A stretch of 24,824 nucleotides of DNA from Bacteroidales bacterium (GTDB lineage Bacteria > Bacteroidota > Bacteroidia > Bacteroidales > Bacteroidaceae), in the NCBI GenBank assembly GCA_004555425.1, contig SFID01000015.1:1-24824 (forward strand). The letters run 5' to 3'. Position numbers and translations under genes: made by a program. This document shows, one piece after another, positions 1 to 7,435 of the stretch (position 1 is the stretch's first letter; each line of letters starts with the position of its first letter). The notes under the pieces were generated by a model. That model ran no database searches and was not told where the DNA came from. It saw only the letters and a program-made list of their open reading frames with translations.

Positions 1-109
1 TATCAATGAGCCAACATTTCCGCTGAGCCACACGTTGCAAGCAACGTGCGGTACATTGCTTTTTCTATGAGAACAAACACCTTACTCACACCAAGCAAGC
101 CGCGGTACA
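1..109. repeat. Palindromic intergenic element, copy A (cut by window edge)
   Basis: Two hairpin units of the dispersed palindromic family are seen. Positions 25-59 read GAGCCACACGTTGC-AA-GCAACGTGCGGTACATTGC, whose core ACGTTGC/GCAACGT is a perfect stem. Positions 66-109 carry TGAGAACAAACACCTTACTCACACC followed by a degenerate unit ending in CGGTACA. The order matches the right half of the complete copy at 11981-12226, so the left half probably lies outside the window. The outer unit has decayed: its stem arm is partly lost. Confidence 0.75.
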
Positions 110-225
110 ATTTGTAGTTTGGCTTGCGAGGGTTCTTCATAGGCATTACATGCAGCTAGGTAGTTCTTTAGCTCTGTAAAATCGGTGCCGTAGAGGTTGT
201 CGCTGAATTGATGGAGTTTGACCAT
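82..225 (-). CDS. Small hypothetical ORF or gene fragment, 47 aa
   Basis: An ATG at 225 opens a 47-codon reading frame starting MVKLHQFSDNLYGTDF and ending ...IVPRLAWCE. The last nine codons are made by palindromic element copy A, so the original 3' end was probably replaced or interrupted by the element. An in-frame ATG upstream at 270 would add 15 residues, but those run into the duplicated tRNA flank. I do not recognise the protein and see no clear ribosome binding site. It may be a decayed gene or a chance ORF. Confidence 0.25.
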   Translation of the reverse strand: MVKLHQFSDNLYGTDFTELKNYLAACNAYEEPSQAKLQIVPRLAWCE

Positions 226-237
226 TACATTTATACA

Positions 238-425
238 AAAAATGCCGATTAAGATAATGCGATGGTACAAATTTTTGCGATTATAACCGCGTATTTTACA
301 AAAAACTGAGTTTAGGATGCGTTTTCACTGCGGAGACCGCCAGCAGCAAGCCGCCCAATCCCTCGCACCAAGCACAAAAAAAGTCGCTGCGGATGCTGAG
401 CATCTTGCAGCGACTTTTGGGTGAT
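238..425. repeat. Direct repeat, copy 1 of the tRNA-Lys downstream flank
   Basis: These 188 bases are repeated at 989-1176, offset 751, with four mismatches by my count. In copy 2 the repeat ends four bases inside the 3' end of the tRNA-Lys gene; here in copy 1 the tRNA does not follow. The copy includes a duplicate of the tRNA terminator hairpin. A long duplication ending at a tRNA 3' end, with foreign-looking scraps between the copies, suggests integration or recombination at the tRNA. Confidence 0.85.
376..416 (-). terminator. Intrinsic terminator, duplicated copy without its tRNA
   Basis: AAGTCGCTGC and GCAGCGACTT pair, with an inner GATGC/GCATC stem. On the minus strand a run of seven T follows the stem (A-run at 376-382 on the plus strand). 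It is identical in the stem to the terminator of tRNA-Lys at 1127-1167, but here it stands alone after the duplication. Confidence 0.7.
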
Positions 426-546
426 TTGCCCGTGGTTCACCCGCAGTTGGTATATCAGCACGCAGGTTCTCAAGGAGCATCTGGCAACCATCATAGGCGA
501 AGGATTCGCGGGATTGTTCGACAACCTCAACAGCCGAGAGCGCTAA
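421..546 (+). pseudogene. C-terminal fragment of an unidentified gene
   Basis: Directly after the repeat boundary an open frame runs to a TAA at 544-546. It reads from about VICPWFTRSWYISTQVLKEH to a tail ending in FAGLFDNLNSRER. Composition and amphipathic pattern look like real protein, but there is no credible start, and the frame begins at the junction with the 188-bp repeat. I read it as the 3' end of a gene whose front was lost. The family is not recognised. Confidence 0.35.
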
Positions 547-608
547 CTTCACAATTTATATATATCAAAAAAATAAGGAGTAAAACAAACAATATCAATA
601 GTATTCAC

Positions 609-616
609 TATATTTG
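609..616 (+). promoter_or_regulatory. Putative -7 box (TATATTTG)
   Basis: TATATTTG fits the Bacteroidetes TAnnTTTG -7 consensus and lies about 40 bases before the small ORF at 658. No TTTG is seen at the expected -33 distance, so this is a weak call. Confidence 0.3.
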
Positions 617-657
617 TAGCGTAACGATGAAATATTAACCTACTAAATCTCTATATT

Positions 658-810
658 ATGTTGGAAATATTGACAATAATAGTATCCATATATATATTAT
701 ATGGCATTGGAAGAGACCTGTTAAATGCAATATTCTTCCCTGATAAATTTAATCGTGAACATAAGGCATTAGATAATGAGGATGATTGCCACATAGATTT
801 TATTGACTAG
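658..810 (+). CDS. Small putative membrane protein, 50 aa
   Basis: The frame begins with ATG at 658 and stops with TAG at 808-810. The N-terminal stretch LEILTIIVSIYILYGIG (about residues 2-18) is hydrophobic enough for one membrane helix. The C-terminal half is charged and acidic (EHKALDNEDD...DFID). Codons are AT-rich, unlike the GC-rich core genes nearby, which suggests acquired DNA. A plausible -7 box lies upstream and a strong hairpin terminator 32 bases downstream, so it could be an independent transcription unit. It sits between the two copies of the tRNA-Lys flank. Function is unknown; a small phage- or element-borne membrane protein is possible. Confidence 0.5.
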   Translation: MLEILTIIVSIYILYGIGRDLLNAIFFPDKFNREHKALDNEDDCHIDFID

Positions 811-842
811 TTATAAATCACGTCTTTTTAAGATAATAGAAT

Positions 843-880
843 AGTGCTGTATTTTTGAAACGGAAATACAGCACTTTTTA
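843..880 (+). terminator. Intrinsic terminator after the 50-aa ORF
   Basis: AGTGCTGTATTT (843-854) and AAATACAGCACT (864-875) form a perfect 12-bp stem with a 9-base loop, followed by TTTTTA. It closes the transcription unit of the 658-810 ORF. Confidence 0.8.
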
Positions 881-882
881 TT

Positions 883-1008
883 ATGACTAGCAACGACATT
901 AAAACCATCCAACTAATCGTAAATAGCGAGCAGGCCACTAAAAGGCTAGACGATAATCTCTTACTGGGTGTCAACTTTCACTGCCTACAAAAATGCCGAT
1001 TAAGATAA
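883..1008 (+). pseudogene. Truncated start of a gene, possibly phage tape-measure-like
   Basis: ATG at 883 opens MTSNDIKTIQLIVNSEQATK, continues RLDDNLLLGVNF, then runs into the 188-bp repeat and stops at 1006-1008 after 41 codons. The opening (short polar start, beta-like IQLIVNSE, then a helical KRLDDN-type stretch) resembles N-termini of phage tail tape-measure proteins in Bacteroidetes. This is a pattern impression, not a search result. The loss of the rest of the gene at the repeat boundary supports a deletion that left this 5' stub. Confidence 0.35.
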
Positions 1009-1176
1009 TGCGAAGGTACAAATTTTTGCGATTATAACCGCGTATTTTACAAAAAACTGAGTTTAGGATGCGTTTTCACTGCGGAGACCGCCAGAGGCAA
1101 GCCGCCCAATCCCTCGCACCAAGCACAAAAAAAGTCGCTGCGGATGCTGAGCATCTTGCAGCGACTTCTGGGTGAT
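989..1176. repeat. Direct repeat, copy 2 (native tRNA-Lys flank)
   Basis: Same 188-base segment as 238-425. This copy is contiguous with the tRNA-Lys gene and shares its last bases, so it is the native arrangement. The two copies bracket 563 bp of unrelated, mostly AT-richer DNA. Confidence 0.85.
1127..1167 (-). terminator. tRNA-Lys intrinsic terminator
   Basis: On the minus strand, AAGTCGCTGC...GCAGCGACTT with an inner GATGC/GCATC stem is followed by seven T. It begins six bases past the tRNA 3' end. Confidence 0.8.
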
Positions 1177-1245
1177 CCGCTTGGGATTCGAACCCAAGAC
1201 CCATACATTAAAAGTGTATTGCTCTACCAACTGAGCTAGCGGATC
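1173..1245 (-). tRNA. tRNA-Lys(TTT)
   Basis: The minus strand folds as a 73-nt cloverleaf. The acceptor stem GATCCGC/GCGGATC has discriminator A. The D arm GCTC...GAGC contains AGTTGGTA, and the anticodon stem ATACA/TGTAT holds loop CTTTTAA, giving anticodon TTT. The variable loop is 5 nt, and the T arm TTGGG/CCCAA has the TTCGAAT loop. CCA is not encoded. A promoter lies upstream and a terminator downstream. Confidence 0.97.
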
Positions 1246-1273
1246 AAACCGTTTGTTTGCCGTTAAGCGAGTG

Positions 1274-1305
1274 CAAAGGTACGAACTCCCTAGGAAACAA
1301 CCAAA
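1274..1305 (-). promoter_or_regulatory. Promoter of tRNA-Lys
   Basis: Read on the minus strand, TTTG (1302-1305), a 20-base spacer and TACCTTTG (1274-1281) match the Bacteroidetes -33/-7 consensus TTTG-N19/20-TAnnTTTG. The -7 box ends about 28 bases before the tRNA 5' end. Confidence 0.7.
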
Positions 1306-1373
1306 TTTTCATTAGGATTTTTTTCATGTCTTAAAAATATTAGAGCGCTATCTACCAATTAGAGGGAATTTAT

Positions 1374-1381
1374 TACTTTTG
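1374..1381 (+). promoter_or_regulatory. Putative -7 box for dxs, with a long leader
   Basis: TACTTTTG fits TAnnTTTG. No good -33 TTTG is seen. Between it and the dxs ATG lie about 220 bases (1382-1602) in which I see no gene, terminator or recognised riboswitch. The leader ends in two AT islands, CATATATATTATAG (1571-1584) and the palindrome CCATATATTTATATGG (1591-1606), the second overlapping the dxs start codon. Confidence 0.45.
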
Positions 1382-1602
1382 CAAATTGATACAACAGGTT
1401 GAAATGGCTGTTTGCGTGCCTTGCTGTCGAGTCGTTCGGGCAGTTTGGTGCAGGATGAAGAAGTTCCCGTAGGCAGTTCTCGGCCTGTTGTCAGTCCATC
1501 GGCAAAGCCTTGCGCTTTCTGGGGCAGTGCCTTGTCAGGCTACCCCTCATGTATCTACCATTGAACCTACCATATATATTATAGCCACTACCATATATTT
1601 AT

Positions 1603-3510
1603 ATGGAACACGAAAATTGTTATCAATACCTCACTCGCATAAATTCTCCTGCCGACCTGCGCGCGCTGCCCGTTGAGGCGTTGCCGACAGTGTGCGCTGA
1701 GTTGCGCAGATACCTCATAGAAGAATTGGCGAAGAACCCCGGACACTTTGCCTCCAGCCTCGGCGCCGTTGAAATGACCGTGGCCCTTCACTATGTTATG
1801 AATACGCCGCGCGATTTGCTCGTGTGGGACGTGGGACATCAGGCTTACGGCCACAAGGTGCTGACGGGGCGGCGCGATGCCTTCCCCACCAATCGCAAGT
1901 TGCACGGTCTGCGGCCCTTCCCCTCGCCCGCCGAAAGTGAATACGACACCTTTGCCTGCGGCCATGCCAGTAATTCCATCTCGGCTGCCTTGGGTATGAG
2001 CGTTGCTACCGTACGCCATGGTGAGCGCGACCGCCACGTGGTGGCCATCATTGGCGACGGCGCGATGAGTGGCGGCCTCTCGTTTGAGGGACTCAACAAT
2101 GCCAGCGAAACGCCCAACAACCTGCTCATCGTCCTTAACGACAACAATATGAGCATCGACCACAGCGTGGGCGGCATGAAGCAATACCTGCTCCATCTGC
2201 ACACCAGTCCGTGGTACAACCGCCTGCGTTTTCGCATCTCCCGCCAACTTTCCAAATGGGGATGGCTTGACGAGGGGCGCAAGGGGCAGATACTGCGGTT
2301 CAACAATAGTCTCAAGTCGTTGCTGACCAACCAGCAAAATGTATTTGAGGGCATGAATATCCGCTACTTCGGGCCGACGGATGGCCACAACGTCATAGAA
2401 TTGGTGCGCATCCTGCGCGAAATTAAAGATATGGAAGGGCCGAAGATACTCCACATACATACCACGAAGGGAAAGGGCTACGAGCCCGCCGAGAAAGAAG
2501 CCACGCTGTGGCACGCGCCCGGAAAATTCGATGTGGAGAGCGGTCAACGTATCAGTTCGGGCAGCAAGAATACGCCCATGCGCTATCAGGACGTGTTTGG
2601 TCACGCACTGGTGGAACTGGCTCGGCAGAATCCGAATATTGTAGGCGTCACGCCAGCCATGCCTACGGGCTGCTCGATGAATCTCCTTATGCAGGAAATG
2701 CCCGACCGCGCTTTCGACGTGGGCATTGCTGAGGGCCACGCCGTCACCTTCTCCGCTGGAATGGCCAAAGAAGGCTTGTTGCCTTTCTGCAATATCTATT
2801 CCTCGTTTGCCCAGCGCGCCTACGACAACGTCATCCACGATGCTGCCCTTCTGGGACTGCACCTGGTGATTTGCCTTGACCGCGCAGGCATCGTAGGACA
2901 GGACGGCGCAACGCATCATGGCGTGTTCGACATCGCCGCCCTGCGCCCCGTGCCTGGCCTGACGATATCGTCGCCCTACGACGAGCACGAATTGCGCCGC
3001 CTTATGTACACCGCCTCCCTGCCCGACAAGGGCGTGTTCGTTATCCGCTATCCGCGTGGCTGTGGCAGCCTGGCAGACCCACATTGCCCCTTCGATGAGA
3101 TTCCTGTGGGCCGTGGCCGTTGTTTGAAGAACGGAAAACATCTGGCCATCCTTACGCTGGGACCCATCGGCCACGCAGCGGCAGAAGCCATTGCCGCCTA
3201 CGAACAGCAGCATCCCGACATCAGCATTGCCCACTATGACATGCGCTTCGTCAAACCCCTCGACACGCAACTGCTCGACGAGGTGGCCCAAAGCTTCGAC
3301 CGCATTATCACCCTCGAAGACGGCGTGGTGGCAGGCGGCATGGGTAGTGCCATCCTTGAATACCTCAATGACAAGGGCCACACGCCCCGACTGAAACGCC
3401 TAGGTGTGCCCGACAAATTCGTGGAGCACGGCAAACCCGAGGAACTCTACCACATCTTGGGTATGGATAGCCAAGGCGTGGAAACGGCTATCGCGGAAAT
3501 CCTTTCCTAA
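1603..3510 (+). CDS. dxs: 1-deoxy-D-xylulose-5-phosphate synthase
   Basis: DXS condenses pyruvate with D-glyceraldehyde-3-phosphate to 1-deoxy-D-xylulose 5-phosphate using thiamine diphosphate. It is the entry step of the MEP isoprenoid pathway and feeds thiamine and PLP synthesis. At 635 aa it has normal length. Visible are GHFASSLG (about 47-54), DVGHQAYGHKVLTGR (76-90) and the thiamine-binding GDGAMSGG (151-158) with NDN (179-181). In the second transketolase domain are DVGIAEGHAVTFSAG, with the glutamate that activates the cofactor, DRAGIVGQDGATHHG and VIRYPRG. The ATG at 1603 gives an ordinary N-terminus and overlaps a 16-bp AT palindrome. trkA follows 114 bp downstream on the same strand. 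A long open frame on the opposite strand (1588-3381) is a shadow. Confidence 0.97.
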   Translation: MEHENCYQYLTRINSPADLRALPVEALPTVCAELRRYLIEELAKNPGHFASSLGAVEMTVALHYVMNTPRDLLVWDVGHQAYGHKVLTGRRDAFPTNRKLHGLRPFPSPAESEYDTFACGHASNSISAALGMSVATVRHGERDRHVVAIIGDGAMSGGLSFEGLNNASETPNNLLIVLNDNNMSIDHSVGGMKQYLLHLHTSPWYNRLRFRISRQLSKWGWLDEGRKGQILRFNNSLKSLLTNQQNVFEGMNIRYFGPTDGHNVIELVRILREIKDMEGPKILHIHTTKGKGYEPAEKEATLWHAPGKFDVESGQRISSGSKNTPMRYQDVFGHALVELARQNPNIVGVTPAMPTGCSMNLLMQEMPDRAFDVGIAEGHAVTFSAGMAKEGLLPFCNIYSSFAQRAYDNVIHDAALLGLHLVICLDRAGIVGQDGATHHGVFDIAALRPVPGLTISSPYDEHELRRLMYTASLPDKGVFVIRYPRGCGSLADPHCPFDEIPVGRGRCLKNGKHLAILTLGPIGHAAAEAIAAYEQQHPDISIAHYDMRFVKPLDTQLLDEVAQSFDRIITLEDGVVAGGMGSAILEYLNDKGHTPRLKRLGVPDKFVEHGKPEELYHILGMDSQGVETAIAEILS

Positions 3511-3624
3511 GCGCAAGCCGCGTCCCAATCCCTGACACTCCTTATTATATATAGGCGTAGAAATAACGGCTCGGCCTCCCCGATAAGGGCCCGTGTCCGA
3601 GCAAATCCCTAGAATCCCTAGAAA

Positions 3625-4971
3625 ATGAAAATCATCATAGCAGGTGCAGGTGCAGTGGGCACCCACCTGGCAAAACTCCTGTCGCGCGAACGCCATGATA
3701 TCACAGTCATGGACGAAAATCGCGAGCGAATGGGCGACCTCAGCAGCAATTTCGACCTGCTGACCATCTGCGACTCGCCCATGTCCATCCAAGGGCTCAA
3801 GGATGCCGAGGTGGGCAAGGCCGACCTTTTTATCGGCGTCACGCCCGACGAGGCCCACAACATGACCTGCTGTATGCTGGCCTCCAAACTCGGTGCCCGC
3901 AAGACTGTGGCCCGTGTGGACAACTACGAATATACGCTTGAAGAAAACAAGAGTTTCTTCCGCTCCGTTGGCATTGACTCTATTATTTATCCCGAAATGC
4001 TGGCGGGCCGCGAGATTATCAGCAACATCAAACGCTCGTGGGTGCGCCAGTGGATAGATATCCACGATGGTGAACTGATTATGGTTGGCGTGAAACTGCG
4101 CGAGACGGCGCAAATCCTCAACAAGCCCCTGCGCGACCTCTTCGACCCCGCCACGCCCTGCCACGTCGTGGCCGTCAAGCGCGAGGAGGACACCATCATC
4201 CCCCACGGCAACGACTGTCTTCACTTGGGCGACATCGCCTTCTTCATGACCACGCCCGAGTACGTCAACTATATCCGCGACATCACGGGCAAGGACAAAT
4301 ACCCCGACGTCAAGACCATTTTCTTCATGGGCGGTAGTAGTACAGCGGTCCATGCCCTTTGGAATATGCCCGACTATATGCACGCCAAGGTGTTTGAGCC
4401 CAACCCGAAACGCTGCGAACGTCTCAACGAACTCTTGGCTGGCCAGAGCAACGTCCTCGTCATCAATGGCGATGGCACAGACCCCAATCTGCTCATGGAC
4501 GAAGGCATCCACAAGGCCGAAGCCTTTGCCGCACTCACGGAAAGTTCGGAACAAAACATCCTGGCCTGCCTCTCCGCCCGCCGCCTCGGCATCAAGAAAA
4601 CCGTGGCGATGGTGGAAAACAGCGATTATATCAAGGTGGCAGAAAACTTGGACATTGGTTTTATCATCAACAAGAAGACCTTCGCCGCCAGCCATATCTA
4701 CCAAATGATGCTCAAGGCAGACATCACAACGATGAAGAACCTCCTGGTGGCCAATGCCGATGTGGCGGAGTTTCAAGTGAATCCCGGTGCGCGCATTGCC
4801 TCCAAACCCGTTATGGACCTCCACCTGCCCTCCACCGTCACCCTCGGCGGATTGGTGCGCGACGGCAAGGGACTGCTCATCAACGGCCGTACGCAGATTC
4901 AGCCCGGCGATACGGTGGTGGCCTTCTGCCTTGAGAACGAGGTGAAGCACCTTGAGAAATATTTTCATTAA
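3625..4971 (+). CDS. trkA: Trk potassium uptake protein TrkA (cytoplasmic NAD-binding subunit)
   Basis: TrkA is the peripheral regulatory subunit that binds nucleotide and gates the TrkH K+ channel on the cytoplasmic face of the membrane. The 448-aa product has the usual tandem layout RCK_N-RCK_C-RCK_N-RCK_C. The first Rossmann motif is GAGAVGTHLAKLL (about 7-19), with an acidic residue after strand two (VMDENRERM). The second half restarts at TIFFMGGSSTAVHAL, where the glycine motif is looser (GGSSTA), so nucleotide may bind mainly in the first half. RCK_C-type ends such as LHLGDIAFFMTTP and IQPGDTVVAFCLE are clear. trkH follows after 162 bp, so the pair is probably co-expressed. The start is a clear ATG with the Rossmann strand directly after it. 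Confidence 0.95.
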   Translation: MKIIIAGAGAVGTHLAKLLSRERHDITVMDENRERMGDLSSNFDLLTICDSPMSIQGLKDAEVGKADLFIGVTPDEAHNMTCCMLASKLGARKTVARVDNYEYTLEENKSFFRSVGIDSIIYPEMLAGREIISNIKRSWVRQWIDIHDGELIMVGVKLRETAQILNKPLRDLFDPATPCHVVAVKREEDTIIPHGNDCLHLGDIAFFMTTPEYVNYIRDITGKDKYPDVKTIFFMGGSSTAVHALWNMPDYMHAKVFEPNPKRCERLNELLAGQSNVLVINGDGTDPNLLMDEGIHKAEAFAALTESSEQNILACLSARRLGIKKTVAMVENSDYIKVAENLDIGFIINKKTFAASHIYQMMLKADITTMKNLLVANADVAEFQVNPGARIASKPVMDLHLPSTVTLGGLVRDGKGLLINGRTQIQPGDTVVAFCLENEVKHLEKYFH

Positions 4972-4976
4972 GCAAA

Positions 4977-5036
4977 ATCGCCCGCCTTCTCCATTTCTAT
5001 TTTTCAACCCAGGAATCTATCGCCCGCCTTCTCCAT
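4977..5036. repeat. 18-bp direct repeat in the trkA-trkH spacer
   Basis: ATCGCCCGCCTTCTCCAT occurs at 4977-4994 and again at 5019-5036, 42 bases apart start to start. It lies between trkA and trkH. No promoter box is obvious. It may be a protein-binding pair or simple slippage debris. Confidence 0.6.
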
Positions 5037-5133
5037 ACTATCACCCAGCGGCGCATTTATCAACCCTCCCAGCGGCCGCCCTTTTATTCAAGTCCGCTTT
5101 CCGCTTTTCAGGAGAAGGCATTGAGAAATCCCC

Positions 5134-6591
5134 ATGCTCAATTTCAAAATCATATCCAAGGTGCTCGGCACACTGCTCATGCTGCTCGTGCTCCTCTTGC
5201 TCGTCTGTTTGGCCACGGGCCTGTTTTACGGCGAGCGGGAGTGGATGGCCTTTGCCATCCCGGCGGCAGTGTCGTTCGTGCTGGCCTTGATGCTCAAATA
5301 CTTTGGCCGACACGCTGAAAACAAAATGAGCCGGCGCGATGGCTATTTCATTGTTTCCGCCTCGTGGCTGGTCTTTTCGATTATCGGAACCCTCCCGTTT
5401 TTGCTTGGCACGGACATGACGCGCCTGTCCTGTGCTTTTTTCGAGAGTATGTCGGGATTCACCACCACGGGAGCCTCCGTCTATACCGATATTGACCACC
5501 TGCCGCACAGCATTCTCTTTTGGCGGTCGCTTTCCCACTGGTTTGGCGGTATGGGCATCGTCTTCTTCACCATCGCTGTGCTTCCCCAGATGGGTGTGGG
5601 CGACTTGAAACTCTTCTCAGCCGAGGCCACGGGGCTCAAGACGGGCAAGGTGCATCCCCGCATCAGCACCACGGCGCGCTGGATTTGGGGTCTCTACGTT
5701 GTGATGACCATTGCCTGCAGCGTGGCTCTGATATTGGCAGGCATGAGTCCCTTTGATGCCATCAACCACAGTATGGCCACCATCTCAACGGGCGGATTCA
5801 GCACCCATCAGGACAGCGTGGCCTATTTTCAGTCGCCCCTGATAGAATACATCGAGATAATATTTATGGCGGCCAGCGGAATCAACTTCACGCTCCTTTA
5901 TCTGCTGGTCATCAAGCGCCGTTTCCGTGAAGTTTGGCGCGATGCAGAAATCCGGTTTTACGCCGGGGTTCTCCTTTTCTTTACGATTTATTGTGCAGTT
6001 TGCCTCTACGTGGTCGATGGCTTTGGCATCGAGCACAGTCTCCGTGCAGCCGCTTTCCAGGTGACCTCGCTCGGCACGACCACGGGCTTCACCACGAAGG
6101 ATTTCCAGGAGTGGCACGCCTGTACGTGGGTTCCCCTGCTGTTTGTCTCCTTGATGGGTGCCTGTGCCGGCTCGACGAGCGGCGGCATGAAGTGCGTGCG
6201 CATACTCACCTCCTGGAAGATGATGGCCAACGAGTTTCGCCAGATGCTGCATCCCCGTGCCGTGATACCTGTTCGCCTGGGCTATCAGACGCTTGGCTCG
6301 AGTATCACGCAGACCATCTTTGCCTATTTCGTGGCCATGTTCTTGCTGCTCAGCGTAGCGATGGTGGCGATGATGTGTATGGGCATTCCGATGCTCGATT
6401 CCATCAGTCTGGGTGTGGCTTCCTTTAGTAATGCCGGCCCCTCCATCGGCTGGTACGTCGGTCCCTTGGATTCGTGGGACAAGTTGCCCGACGGCGTGCT
6501 CTGGATCTGCTCTTTCCTGATGCTGGCTGGCCGTCTTGAAATCTTCTCACTCTTGTTGCCATTCGTTCCTGCTTTCTGGAAAGAACGCTAA
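5134..6591 (+). CDS. trkH: Trk potassium uptake transmembrane subunit TrkH
   Basis: TrkH is the K+-translocating inner membrane subunit. At 485 aa it has the typical length. The four pore-loop selectivity signatures are all present: FTTTGAS (TTTG at about 110-113), ISTGGFS (218-221), GTTTGF (315-318) and FSNAGPS (432-435). Many hydrophobic helices surround them, consistent with four M1-P-M2 repeats plus the two N-terminal helices. The gene follows trkA and precedes a small lipoprotein by 20 bp. An AGGAGAAGG stretch lies about 20 bases before the ATG. The start codon opens directly on a short amphipathic segment and then the first membrane helix. Confidence 0.96.
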   Translation: MLNFKIISKVLGTLLMLLVLLLLVCLATGLFYGEREWMAFAIPAAVSFVLALMLKYFGRHAENKMSRRDGYFIVSASWLVFSIIGTLPFLLGTDMTRLSCAFFESMSGFTTTGASVYTDIDHLPHSILFWRSLSHWFGGMGIVFFTIAVLPQMGVGDLKLFSAEATGLKTGKVHPRISTTARWIWGLYVVMTIACSVALILAGMSPFDAINHSMATISTGGFSTHQDSVAYFQSPLIEYIEIIFMAASGINFTLLYLLVIKRRFREVWRDAEIRFYAGVLLFFTIYCAVCLYVVDGFGIEHSLRAAAFQVTSLGTTTGFTTKDFQEWHACTWVPLLFVSLMGACAGSTSGGMKCVRILTSWKMMANEFRQMLHPRAVIPVRLGYQTLGSSITQTIFAYFVAMFLLLSVAMVAMMCMGIPMLDSISLGVASFSNAGPSIGWYVGPLDSWDKLPDGVLWICSFLMLAGRLEIFSLLLPFVPAFWKER

Positions 6592-6611
6592 CCCTTTTCC
6601 CCACTTTTATT

Positions 6612-7334
6612 ATGCAGAAAATCGTGAAATTCCCCCTGTTCCTTGCTCTGCTCTTGGGCGCAGTGTTGGCTACTTCCTGCGACCGCAAGGATATTCATCA
6701 AGTCATCAGTCTGATGACCGAGACGCCTACCGACACCACTGGCTTCGCACAGAAAGATGTGCGCATGAGCAGTTTTTCGGCCGTGGTCGTGGATTGCTTT
6801 GCCGATGTGTCGTTTTTCCAGACCGCGCCCGAGGAGTCGCCCCGTGTCGTTCTGATGGCGAAGCAGGAAGTGCTGGACAACGTCATCGCCCGTGTGAGCG
6901 AGGGAGTGCTGAACATTTCCGTCAATCATCGTTATCGCATGCCCGACAAGGCAGTGGTCGTTGCCAAGATTTACGTTCCCTATGCCTATCGCATCGAAAT
7001 GAATGGCGGCAAATGCCTGCGCGTGGGTTCGCAAAAGGTTAATTGCCCCATCGAGATAACAACCAACGGCCTTGGAGCCATTCTTGCCGATAGTTTGCAG
7101 GCCCCCGAAGTCAGCATCTCGGCCAATGGCGCAGGCAGTGTTCGAACGCGCGGCATCACCACGAGCAAACTCAGCGTCAAAAGTAACGGTGCGGGCGAGG
7201 TGGTCTTGGCTGGTCGCTGCGACACGGCCCGCGTGGAAATCAATGGCGCAGGCCTGCTCGACGTGCGCTCACTCGACGTCACTTCCAAGAGCCTCCAGCT
7301 GGAATCTGCCGGCGTTGGCAAAGTATTGCGCTAA
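6612..7334 (+). CDS. Head-GIN domain (DUF2807) lipoprotein
   Basis: The 240-aa product starts with a lipoprotein signal peptide: a hydrophobic run LFLALLLGAVLA, then lipobox LATSC with the acceptor Cys at about residue 23. The rest is a DUF2807-type beta solenoid with repeated short strands and the pattern ..NGAGS.., ..SNGAGEV.. and ..INGAGLLDV. The FSAVVVDCFADVSFFQ segment is the usual start of the domain. Such proteins are common in Bacteroidetes, sit in the cell envelope and have no proven function; some are annotated as putative adhesins. It lies 20 bp after trkH, so it is likely in the same transcript, which hints at an envelope role linked to ion or osmotic stress (inference). Confidence 0.85.
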   Translation: MQKIVKFPLFLALLLGAVLATSCDRKDIHQVISLMTETPTDTTGFAQKDVRMSSFSAVVVDCFADVSFFQTAPEESPRVVLMAKQEVLDNVIARVSEGVLNISVNHRYRMPDKAVVVAKIYVPYAYRIEMNGGKCLRVGSQKVNCPIEITTNGLGAILADSLQAPEVSISANGAGSVRTRGITTSKLSVKSNGAGEVVLAGRCDTARVEINGAGLLDVRSLDVTSKSLQLESAGVGKVLR

Positions 7335-7344
7335 CCACCGCGCG

Positions 7345-7381
7345 CCTATAATTATTATAGGTAATCCTATATATATAATAG
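7345..7381. promoter_or_regulatory. AT-rich palindromic island before manA
   Basis: CCTATAAT-T-ATTATAGG (7345-7361) is a perfect palindrome and is followed by CCTATATATATAATAG (7366-7381). Similar TATTATATATA islands precede dxs, trkA, glsB and pdxA. It could be an AT-rich promoter or upstream element or a regulator site; no TAnnTTTG box is seen here. Confidence 0.4.
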
Positions 7382-7435
7382 ATACTCCGCTCCTTGTTTC
7401 ATCCCCACAAGCGTCTATTGAAACTGACAAATTAT

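Noticed and set aside
1382..1602. TPP or other riboswitch before dxs
   Set aside because: The long leader made this worth checking, but I find no thi-box-like or other known riboswitch consensus.
1588..3381. 597-codon open frame opposite dxs
   Set aside because: It lies entirely across a clearly recognised dxs and has no family motifs. Long antisense frames are expected from GC-rich third positions.
3400..5007. 535-codon open frame opposite trkA
   Set aside because: Shadow of trkA; His/Val/Gly-rich translation with no domain, and it runs across the trkA gene and its borders.
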